Source: Acidobacteriaceae bacterium
GTDB lineage: Bacteria; Acidobacteriota; Terriglobia; Terriglobales; Acidobacteriaceae
Length of the DNA: 5,021 nucleotides
Assembly: GCA_003164255.1 (NCBI GenBank)
Contig: PLST01000366.1
Span: 1-5,021 of the forward strand
Direction: 5' to 3'
Below the pieces are notes generated by a model. That model did no database searches. It saw only the letters and a list, made by a program, of their open reading frames with translations, and was not told the origin of the DNA. Each line of letters starts with the position of its first letter. The first letter of the stretch is position 1. Shown one piece after another: positions 1 to 5,021 of this stretch. A program made the position numbers and the translations under genes.

Positions 1-276
1 GGCTTGCGCATGGCGCTCGGCGCCACCCGAGCCTCAGTCTTCAGAATGATCTACCGGCAATCCATCCTCGTTGTCGCCGTCGGCCTCGGAGTTGGCCTGG
101 CCCTCGCTCTGCTCGCAGCGCGGGCAGTCGGCAGCATGGTCGTCGTCAGCGTCTGGGATCCCGCGACCTATCTGCTGGTTGGCGCAGTGTTGGCGGTCGC
201 CGCGCTCGGATCATGCTATTTGCCGGCAAGGCGTGCAACGGCCATTGAACCGATGGCCGCCCTGCGCGAGGACTGA
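1..276 (+). CDS. ABC transporter permease, FtsX/MacB-like (ADOP type), C-terminal part
   Basis: This is the 3' end of a gene that begins before the window; 91 residues are visible, read from base 1 and ending at the TGA at 274-276. The fragment opens with GLRMALGAT, the conserved cytoplasmic turn of MacB/FtsX-type permeases (usually G-I/L-RMALGA). Hydrophobic segments follow at about residues 22-40 and 57-74, matching the last two transmembrane helices of the FtsX domain. The end, PARRATAIEPMAALRED, is the typical FtsX-family terminus. These permeases couple to an ATPase in efflux or lipoprotein-release type transport across the inner membrane. In Acidobacteriota many copies lack an adjacent ATPase gene and are called ADOP permeases; whether this one does cannot be seen here. 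Substrate is unknown. The family call is firm; the ADOP subtype is inference from the probable host phylum. The neighbouring receptor gene runs towards it on the other strand, so the two are not co-transcribed. Confidence 0.92.
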   Translation, partial: GLRMALGATRASVFRMIYRQSILVVAVGLGVGLALALLAARAVGSMVVVSVWDPATYLLVGAVLAVAALGSCYLPARRATAIEPMAALRED

Positions 277-317
277 GTCGAGGCGGACTGCAATTCCAAA
301 ATTCCATTGATGCGACT

Positions 318-329
318 AGTTCTAGAACT
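318..329. repeat. 12-bp perfect palindrome spanning the receptor stop codon
   Basis: AGTTCTAGAACT is its own reverse complement and contains the TAG stop of the minus-strand receptor gene (324-322). It lies at the junction of two convergent genes, where a bidirectional terminator might be expected. It has no GC-rich stem and no T-run, so it does not look like an intrinsic terminator. No better terminator is visible in the 45-bp gap 277-321. Confidence 0.3.
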
Positions 330-3024
330 GAAGGCGCATGCCGAGCTGGATGCGGCGCGGCGGGGCTGCTGCGGTGATGTCGCCGAAGGACGGGGAAGTG
401 TCCACCTGGTCGATGCCCGAGCCATTCACATGGTTGAGCACGTTGAAGGCCCCCGCGGAGAAACCCAGGCGGGGCGCTTCATCGGCCTTGTTCTGCGTGA
501 AGGCGAAGTCATGGCCCCAGCGCACATCAAAATCAACGTAAGACGGATTCGTCTCCGTGTTGCGCCCCACGCCGTCAGGGCGCGTGTTGAACAGGCCGTC
601 TCCGTAATCGTCCGTGCCGGTGAGGACGGTCCACGGAGTTCCCGTGTTGGCAAACATGCCGACGGCCAGGTTGAGCACTCCATCGGGGTGGATCATGGCG
701 TACATGTTGAACTGTTGGCGCCGGTCATAGGTGGAGTTGGACCACTCCTCGGGCTCAAGCTGGTTTTGCGGAAACCAGTAGATGCCGCCCGTGTTCGATC
801 CGTAATGGGACCAGGTGTAGCGGCCAAAGCCGGTGAAGTACTTGTTGAGCCGCCCGCGATAGGCGACGTCGAGCCCGCTGCCCTCAAAGAAGCCCGCAGG
901 CTGCATTTGCCGGATGCGCCCGTAGGCAGCGTTGGGCCGGAGCGTGTAGCCCGACTGCCCGGTTGGCGCATTCACATCGAGCGATCGGAACATGTGAATG
1001 CCGCGCGTGCTGTAGCCGCTCACGGTGGCCGTGCCGCGCTCGCCCAGTTGCCGCTCCACAGAGAGGCCGTACTCCATCTCATAAGGCAGCTTGGCATTGG
1101 GCATCAGCTGCACCAGGTTCGGCGATTGCGCGGCAAGCGTGACGCACTGGCTGATGGGTACGCAGCCTGAAGCGGGCAGGGATGCGGGGTCGAGCGAAAT
1201 CACGATCGACCGGCGGCGCGCAGTCTCGTAGCGAACCAGGTCAAGCAACGCGCTCGAACCGAAGCGGTCGTAGTAGATGCCGCCGCCTCCGCGCACAATG
1301 GTTTTTGATTTGGGGTCGAGCACCCACGCGAAGGAGAAACGCGGCGAAAAGCCCAGCCTGTCAGTGGCGAGAAAGTTCTGCCAGTCGTAACGAATGCCTG
1401 GAGTAATCGAGACGCGGGTACCGAGCTTCATCTGGTCCTGCACAAAAGCGCCCATCTCCTGCTGGTGATAGATGAAGTGCGTGTCGCCTGTATTTTGCGA
1501 GAATTCCGAAGGCAGATGGTCGGCGTAGTTCTGAAAAGTGGTCTGGAGCACGGTCACGCCGTCGGCTGCGAGCGTTGGACCGTAGGTATAGGTTCCCAAC
1601 TCGTTCGTCTGGTCGTCGTACGCGCGGCGGCTCATGTGCGGGACGCCGATGCCGGCCTTCACGAGGTGAGGGCCGCGGGTCCAGCTCAGCACATCGGAGA
1701 AGCGGAAGTTGTACTCGGTGCCGAAGGAGTCAGACTGAGCGGAGCCGGAGAGAAAATCGCCGGGCAGGCTCACACGCGCGCCCTCCACGGTGTTGCTGTT
1801 GCGGTTGGACGTATGCTCGCCGATCACCGAGACCTGGTTGAGCAGATTGGCGGAGTAGGTGGCGTCGACGTGCGTGTTGAGGTCGTCTTCACGGTATTCG
1901 TTGTTATATCCGGCGGAGGCCAGCGTTTGCCCGCCAACGCCCTGGTTCTGTCCGGTCCAGTCCTCGTAGCTGTACTGGATGTAACTCGAGTAGCGATCGC
2001 CAAACTGATGACCGGCGCGCGTGCTGAATTCGGTGTCGCGTGTGGGCGCGGGAACGTTGGCGCTATAGGCGCCGCTCGGGTGGGCGACGGTGGGCGCGAG
2101 GGTTGCGCTCACCACGGTGTCCTTGTCCTCTTCAGCGCGGTTGAACGTAACCAGGAAACTGCTTTTGCTCGCATGAGGAATCGGCCCGGTCGCATGGCCC
2201 TCGTAGATGCGCCGCTGCTCGAAGGGCTTTGACGGAGCAAGCGCATTCTGCGCATTCATGGCCGAGTCGCGGAAGTAGAAGTTGAATTGACCGTGATAAT
2301 GGTCGGCCGCTGACTTGGTGATGATTTCCATCTGTCCGCGGCCGGGGTAATAGTAGCGCGCGGAGTAAGGATCCTGGTTGATCTGCACCTCCTGCACGGC
2401 CGAGGGGGAAACAGTTGCGCGATTGGCCTCGACTCCATCGACGATGAGGCCGCTACCGCCCGTCGAGCTGACGTTGCTGTCGAGGAAGGCGCTCATGGCA
2501 GTCACGTAGTCGTTGTCAAAGATGGGCAGAGCTTTCAGGTCCTGCGTGGTCAGCGTGGAGGAGTCGCTGTTGGCGTCGGTGGAGGTGAGGTCCTGGTTGG
2601 CGTCGGCATTCACCTCAACGTTGGTGGCCACGGAGCCGATCGGAAGCACGACGTGCAGGGGCGCCGAAGGCTTGACTGTGGCCGCGGGGCCAGAAGGCGC
2701 GCCAACCGTGACAGCGATCTGTACGGTTTTGAATCCGGCTTCGGAAACGATGAGTGTGTAGGCGCCCGGCTGCGGAGGAGTGAACTGGAAGTTGCCGTTT
2801 GCGTCGGAGTGGACCTGGCCTATGGTTGCGCCTTTGGCGTCCATCACATCAACTTCAGCGCCGGGAATGATGGCTCCGGTTGCATCAGAGACGACTCCGC
2901 GCAGGGCTGGAGAGGGATGGATGGCGGCAACAGGTGGGTCGGGAGCAAAGGCGCCGGCTGAGGCTCGAGGCAAGAGAAGAAAAAGTGCGCATACGAGAGC
3001 AAAAAAGCGTACGAACGAACTCAT
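322..3024 (-). CDS. TonB-dependent receptor, Oar-like, with carboxypeptidase-regulatory-like N-terminal domain
   Basis: This is an outer-membrane protein of 900 residues, expected to take up a large substrate using TonB energy; the substrate cannot be read from the sequence. Order of parts: signal peptide (residues 1-23, hydrophobic core FFALVCALFLLL, likely cleavage after ASA); a beta-sandwich carboxypeptidase-regulatory-like domain at about 41-127 (LRGVVSDATGAIIPGAEV, then GNFQFTPPQPGAYTL); a plug region at about 161-250 (LIVDGVEANR, AVQEVQ, YSARY, then EIITKSAADHYHGQ); then the beta-barrel, with RGGGGIYYDRFG at 578-589 and FNVLNHVN at 860-867. It ends LGMRLQF, and the terminal Phe is the usual barrel-assembly signal. 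Many acidobacterial Oar-like receptors exceed 1,000 residues, so this is a compact member. No clear TonB box and no SusD-like partner are seen. The mature protein has only two cysteines, C621 and C627, probably in an extracellular loop. An in-frame ATG 48 bases further upstream exists, but the start at 3024 is preferred for its GGAG site and compact signal peptide. Confidence 0.93.
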   Translation of the reverse strand: MSSFVRFFALVCALFLLLPRASAGAFAPDPPVAAIHPSPALRGVVSDATGAIIPGAEVDVMDAKGATIGQVHSDANGNFQFTPPQPGAYTLIVSEAGFKTVQIAVTVGAPSGPAATVKPSAPLHVVLPIGSVATNVEVNADANQDLTSTDANSDSSTLTTQDLKALPIFDNDYVTAMSAFLDSNVSSTGGSGLIVDGVEANRATVSPSAVQEVQINQDPYSARYYYPGRGQMEIITKSAADHYHGQFNFYFRDSAMNAQNALAPSKPFEQRRIYEGHATGPIPHASKSSFLVTFNRAEEDKDTVVSATLAPTVAHPSGAYSANVPAPTRDTEFSTRAGHQFGDRYSSYIQYSYEDWTGQNQGVGGQTLASAGYNNEYREDDLNTHVDATYSANLLNQVSVIGEHTSNRNSNTVEGARVSLPGDFLSGSAQSDSFGTEYNFRFSDVLSWTRGPHLVKAGIGVPHMSRRAYDDQTNELGTYTYGPTLAADGVTVLQTTFQNYADHLPSEFSQNTGDTHFIYHQQEMGAFVQDQMKLGTRVSITPGIRYDWQNFLATDRLGFSPRFSFAWVLDPKSKTIVRGGGGIYYDRFGSSALLDLVRYETARRRSIVISLDPASLPASGCVPISQCVTLAAQSPNLVQLMPNAKLPYEMEYGLSVERQLGERGTATVSGYSTRGIHMFRSLDVNAPTGQSGYTLRPNAAYGRIRQMQPAGFFEGSGLDVAYRGRLNKYFTGFGRYTWSHYGSNTGGIYWFPQNQLEPEEWSNSTYDRRQQFNMYAMIHPDGVLNLAVGMFANTGTPWTVLTGTDDYGDGLFNTRPDGVGRNTETNPSYVDFDVRWGHDFAFTQNKADEAPRLGFSAGAFNVLNHVNGSGIDQVDTSPSFGDITAAAPPRRIQLGMRLQF

Positions 3025-3033
3025 GACCAACAT

Positions 3034-3038
3034 CTCCA
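3034..3038 (-). promoter_or_regulatory. Ribosome binding site that decides the receptor start
   Basis: The minus strand reads TGGAG here, leaving nine bases before the ATG at 3024-3022. The in-frame ATG at 3033-3031 directly abuts this motif and the one at 3072-3070 has no such motif, so both are poorer starts. The chosen start also gives a signal peptide beginning MSSFVRFF with a normal short positive n-region. Confidence 0.6.
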
Positions 3039-3123
3039 GGCAGAGCAAGGTAAAGCAAGTTACTGCAGTCAAGCTTCGAGCGCGAAAAATCGTGCATTCG
3101 CTGGATATGCGACCGCGACTGTC

Positions 3124-3139
3124 ATGGGAAGATTCCCAT
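3124..3139. promoter_or_regulatory. Inverted repeat upstream of the receptor gene, possible operator
   Basis: ATGGGAA and TTCCCAT are exact reverse complements separated by GA, giving a 16-bp site with 7-bp arms. It lies about 100 bases upstream of the receptor start within non-coding DNA. A two-base spacer is too tight for a stable RNA hairpin and fits a dimeric DNA-binding protein better. I could not place a convincing -35/-10 pair near it, so its role as an operator is inference. Confidence 0.4.
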
Positions 3140-3211
3140 TTCGACCGCGGAGGCCGTGCATCTTTGTCACTTACGGTATTCGGACACGCTTTTAGAACTC
3201 ATCAAAGGTCT

Positions 3212-3237
3212 GCGCGTTTTTGAAACCCCTGACGCGC
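3212..3237. repeat. GC-rich inverted repeat between phosphatase and receptor genes
   Basis: Arms GCGCGT (3212-3217) and ACGCGC (3232-3237) pair perfectly around a 14-base loop. On the minus strand it lies 48 bases past the phosphatase stop, where a terminator could sit, but no T-run follows the stem, so it is not a standard intrinsic terminator. The surrounding non-coding stretch 3025-3284 holds no credible small gene on either strand. Confidence 0.3.
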
Positions 3238-3284
3238 CCGGAAAGTCTTGGTAAATCGGGCAATCTTTGCTTTTTCGTTAACGA

Positions 3285-4028
3285 TTACGATTGCACACCA
3301 ATTTTCGCAGGACTGAGCGCGGTCGTCCAGTCGGAGGCCCGGTCCACGAGAATGTCGGGCTTGGTGTCGAGGAGGTTTTGCGGACCAAAGCCGAAGGCGC
3401 AACCAATGGACCACGCGCCGGCGTTGCGGGCCGTTTCCACGTCCACCTGGCTGTCGCCGATCATCACCGTCTGGTCAGGTGAGGCGCCGGTCTCCTGCAT
3501 CAGCGTGCGCAGGCCGGTCGGGTCCGGTTTCTTCACCGGGAAGCTGTCCCCCCCGTAGATGTGGAGAAAATAGTCAGCCATTCCCAGGCCTTCGCAAATT
3601 CCGCGCGCCGGGCGAACCGGCTTGTTAGTGAGCACAGCCATCACGCGAGGCGAGCCGCCGGGGGCATCGTGCAGATCGCGCAGTGCCGCAAGCGCCTCAA
3701 GCACGCCCTCGTACGCGTAGGTGAACTCGAGCTTGTGCTCGCGGTAGTAGCGCAGAAAAAATTCGTAAGCGCCAGCCAGCAACGTTTCGTCCACCTGCTC
3801 GGGCTGGATGCCGTCGGCCATGGCGAGCGAGCGGCGCATCAGCATGGGAGCTCCGTTGCCCACAAAGCCGGCGATGGCCGGGTCGGCGAGCGGCGCGTGG
3901 CCAAACTGCGCCAGGGCGGCGTTGACGCTGTTGCATAAATCCTGCGCCGAATCGATGAGGGTGCCGTCCAGATCGAAGACCAGCAACTTCAACCGCTCAA
4001 CGGGCAGAGGGCGAAAAACATGAACCAT
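3285..4028 (-). CDS. gph: HAD-family hydrolase, phosphoglycolate phosphatase type
   Basis: A soluble cytoplasmic phosphatase of 247 residues, the normal length for Gph and related HAD subfamily IA enzymes. Gph converts 2-phosphoglycolate (from DNA end repair or RubisCO oxygenation) to glycolate. All four HAD motifs are present: FDLDGT at 18-23, with D19 as nucleophile and D21 as general acid/base; TNK at 134-136; the lysine of KKPDP at 166-170; and GDSQVD at 191-196, with the Mg-binding acidic residues. The helical C1 cap follows motif I and includes VGNGAPMLMRRSL at 56-68, close to the VGNG segment of characterised Gph proteins. There is no signal peptide or membrane segment. The gene ends with TAA at 3287-3285. 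It stands alone on its strand, divergent from the exported phosphatase gene and 260 bp before the receptor start. Gph is the best guess, but PpaX-type pyrophosphatases and sugar-phosphate phosphatases share this fold and motifs, so substrate is inference. Confidence 0.9.
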   Translation of the reverse strand: MVHVFRPLPVERLKLLVFDLDGTLIDSAQDLCNSVNAALAQFGHAPLADPAIAGFVGNGAPMLMRRSLAMADGIQPEQVDETLLAGAYEFFLRYYREHKLEFTYAYEGVLEALAALRDLHDAPGGSPRVMAVLTNKPVRPARGICEGLGMADYFLHIYGGDSFPVKKPDPTGLRTLMQETGASPDQTVMIGDSQVDVETARNAGAWSIGCAFGFGPQNLLDTKPDILVDRASDWTTALSPAKIGVQS

Positions 4029-4034
4029 GACTCC

Positions 4035-4062
4035 AGTGTATCGAATGAGAAAAGGGGGCCAA
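4035..4062 (-). promoter_or_regulatory. Candidate promoter of the Gph-like gene, leaderless type
   Basis: On the minus strand TTGGCC (4062-4057; four of six matches to TTGACA) is followed after 16 bases by TACACT (4040-4035; four of six to TATAAT). The ATG at 4028 follows after only six bases, GGAGTC. A start site at normal distance from this -10 would fall on or beside the A of the ATG, giving a leaderless mRNA. The GGAG in the gap lies only two bases from the ATG, too close for a standard Shine-Dalgarno interaction. Derived by eye; no transcript data. Confidence 0.4.
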
Positions 4063-4070
4063 ATCCCCTT
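4052..4070. promoter_or_regulatory. Inverted repeat in the divergent intergenic region
   Basis: AAGGGG (4052-4057) and CCCCTT (4065-4070) are exact reverse complements with a 7-base spacer. The site overlaps the proposed -35 of the Gph-like gene and lies 68 bases before the chosen start of the exported phosphatase gene, where a regulator could act on both. A G-rich run (4071-4080) follows directly. Function is inferred from position only. Confidence 0.3.
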
Positions 4071-4137
4071 GGGGGGCGGGCAGCCTGAGTGCGATGATTG
4101 TTAAAGCGTTGTAAATATGGTTGGCGATCTCGTTCGC

Positions 4138-4881
4138 ATGAAAGGGCTTCGACCGTTGAACAAGCAGCTCAAGCTCCTTCCGGCTGTACTGATATTGGTC
4201 ACTGCGTCGGTGGCGTCGTCGGCGCAGCAGACGAGGCCAGAGCGACCGATGTTCAGCGTCAATGCGCCCGCCGAAAGCCTGCCCAATCTCGACGCGCTTA
4301 AGAAGGAACTGAAGCAGTACCACGAGTGCACCTGCACGTGCGGCTGCTACGCGCGCGACCTTGACCGCCAGGCGGATCGCGCCATCTCTTTCCTTCGGCG
4401 GCGCGCCGCCCATCCGCGGCCGCAGCAGAAGCTGGCCATGGTCTTCGATATTGACGAGACCTCGCTCTCCAACTGGCAGGAGCTTCTGCAAGCGGACTTC
4501 GCGTACAACAAAGCGGCCTTCGATGCATGGAGCGAGACCGGCCAGGCGCCGGCTATTCCGGGGAGCGTGCGCATCGACAAGGAAGCGCAGCGGCTGGGGG
4601 TGGCTGTCTTTTTCATCACCGGACGCCCGGAGCGGGAGCGCTCCATCACCGAACAGAATCTCAAGGCGCAGGGATTCGACGGCTGGCAGCAGTTATCGCT
4701 TCGGTCTCATGCAATGGAAGGAAAGTCGGCCGAGGTCTACAAGTCGAGTGTGCGCGCCGGGATTGTGGCCGAGGGCTACACCATCGTGCTCAATGTCGGC
4801 GATCAGTGGAGCGATTTGAAGGGCAAGCCCGAAGCCGAGTTCTCCGTCAAGTATCCGAACCCGTACTACTTCATTCCGTAG
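4138..4881 (+). CDS. Exported HAD-superfamily acid phosphatase (class B/C, PF03767-like)
   Basis: A secreted or periplasmic phosphatase of 247 residues, expected to cleave phosphomonoesters outside the cytoplasm and supply phosphate. The signal peptide has a basic n-region (MKGLRPLNKQLK), a hydrophobic core at about 13-26 and likely cleavage after ASSA (residue 29). The motifs are those of the DDDD acid phosphatases and plant vegetative storage proteins: FDIDETSLSN at 103-112 (D104 nucleophile, D106); ITGRPE at 160-165; K202 in YKSSVR; and GDQWSDL at 221-227 with D222 and D226. The end, PNPYYFIP, is also usual for the group. There is no lipobox cysteine, so it is not an e(P4)-type lipoprotein. 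Odd: the only four cysteines, C64, C66, C68 and C70, sit in HECTCTCGCY, where relatives usually have a YHDSGxY-like turn. An in-frame ATG at 4117 would add seven residues including an Asp; neither start has a clear Shine-Dalgarno site, and 4138 is chosen for the better signal peptide. Confidence 0.88.
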   Translation: MKGLRPLNKQLKLLPAVLILVTASVASSAQQTRPERPMFSVNAPAESLPNLDALKKELKQYHECTCTCGCYARDLDRQADRAISFLRRRAAHPRPQQKLAMVFDIDETSLSNWQELLQADFAYNKAAFDAWSETGQAPAIPGSVRIDKEAQRLGVAVFFITGRPERERSITEQNLKAQGFDGWQQLSLRSHAMEGKSAEVYKSSVRAGIVAEGYTIVLNVGDQWSDLKGKPEAEFSVKYPNPYYFIP

Positions 4882-4941
4882 CGCGATTTCCTGCCACCGC
4901 GCATAGACCATCGCATGATCCATCTCCACGGACCAACACGC

Positions 4942-4947
4942 TACAAT
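4942..4947 (+). promoter_or_regulatory. Candidate -10 element for the gene starting at 4981
   Basis: TACAAT matches five of six bases of TATAAT and would place transcription start near 4954, with a leader of about 27 bases. No good -35 is seen 16-18 bases upstream (TCCATC at 17). It lies in the 99-bp gap after the exported phosphatase gene, so the next gene may have its own promoter. Confidence 0.35.
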
Positions 4948-4968
4948 CAGTGCGCAATCCATCAAAGC

Positions 4969-4973
4969 AGGAG
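4969..4973 (+). promoter_or_regulatory. Ribosome binding site for the gene starting at 4981
   Basis: AGGAG lies seven bases before the ATG at 4981, the strongest Shine-Dalgarno match in the window. It is the main reason to call the short open frame that follows a real gene. Confidence 0.75.
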
Positions 4974-4980
4974 AAGAATC

Positions 4981-5021
4981 ATGAAAGGCCGCGTCGATCG
5001 CACATGTCTCGTTTCGCTGAT
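4981..5021 (+). CDS. Unidentified protein, N-terminal 13 residues only
   Basis: Translation from the ATG gives MKGRVDRTCLVSL before the window ends. The AGGAG site seven bases upstream and the TACAAT element at 4942 support a true start. Basic residues followed by the start of a hydrophobic stretch would suit a signal peptide or a first membrane segment, but 13 residues cannot establish this. No family can be named. It lies 99 bp after the exported phosphatase gene on the same strand. Confidence 0.7.
   Translation, partial: MKGRVDRTCLVSL

Noticed and set aside
315..326. ACTAGTTCTAGA, identical to the SpeI-XbaI part of a common cloning-vector polylinker
   Set aside because: The flanks do not match the rest of that polylinker (no BamHI or NotI site beside it), and the reading frame and C-terminal motif of the receptor run straight into it. 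A 12-base chance match is more likely than vector contamination.
307..2232. Long open frames on the plus strand (307-1170 and 1465-2232) opposite the receptor gene
   Set aside because: They lie wholly inside a convincing 900-residue receptor on the other strand, have compositions expected from antisense reading of high-GC codons, and show no domain, signal peptide or ribosome site.
3042..3080. TTGACT on the minus strand (3071-3066) as a -35 for the receptor gene
   Set aside because: No -10-like hexamer appears 16-18 bases downstream; the nearest, TACCTT, is only 14 bases away and poor.
2780..3223. Plus-strand open frame of 147 codons across the receptor start and its upstream region
   Set aside because: It is antisense to the signal peptide and regulatory domain of the receptor and has no ribosome site or recognisable domain.
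3275..3284. 10-bp palindrome TCGTTAACGA right after the Gph-like stop codon
   Set aside because: Short, AT-rich and with no loop, so it cannot be a terminator stem; there is no other sign of function.
4881..4902. GCGCG-N12-CGCGC possible terminator after the exported phosphatase gene
   Set aside because: The stem is only 5 bp with a 12-base loop, and no T-run follows.
4693..4965. Minus-strand open frame of 90 codons overlapping the exported phosphatase end
   Set aside because: It is antisense to the conserved GDQWSDL region and has no recognisable motif.

Overview
The window reads as ordinary chromosomal DNA of an Acidobacteriota member (class Terriglobia, Acidobacteriaceae-like). Three things suggest this: high-GC coding sequence, the tail of a MacB/FtsX-type permease that looks like the ADOP permeases abundant in that phylum, and a large Oar-like TonB-dependent receptor with an N-terminal carboxypeptidase-regulatory domain, a family greatly expanded there. 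The taxonomic call is inference from gene families; there is no rRNA or other marker in the window.

Layout. Bases 1-276 (+) hold the last 91 residues of the ABC permease. It converges on the receptor gene at 3024-322 (-), with only 45 bp between the two stop codons. Upstream of the receptor, a 260-bp non-coding stretch (3025-3284) carries a near-perfect palindrome at 3124-3139 (possible operator) and a GC-rich inverted repeat at 3212-3237. Next comes a cytoplasmic HAD phosphatase of the phosphoglycolate phosphatase type (4028-3285, -). A 109-bp divergent intergenic region follows, with a possible leaderless promoter for the phosphatase and an overlapping inverted repeat. On the other side lies an exported HAD acid phosphatase of the class B/C (PF03767-like) group (4138-4881, +), with an unusual Cys-x-Cys-x-Cys-x-Cys cluster. 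A further gene starts at 4981 behind a strong Shine-Dalgarno sequence and runs off the end after 13 codons.

The genes do not form one operon: strands alternate and each has its own upstream region. A loose theme is nutrient handling at the envelope. The receptor takes up an unknown large substrate across the outer membrane, the exported phosphatase could release phosphate outside the cytoplasm, and the Gph-like enzyme would remove 2-phosphoglycolate inside. That link is only proximity.

I found no mobile element, CRISPR array, tRNA or rRNA, and no convincing new multi-gene system. The items most worth a second look are the cysteine cluster in the exported phosphatase, the palindrome upstream of the receptor, and the leaderless-type start of the Gph-like gene.
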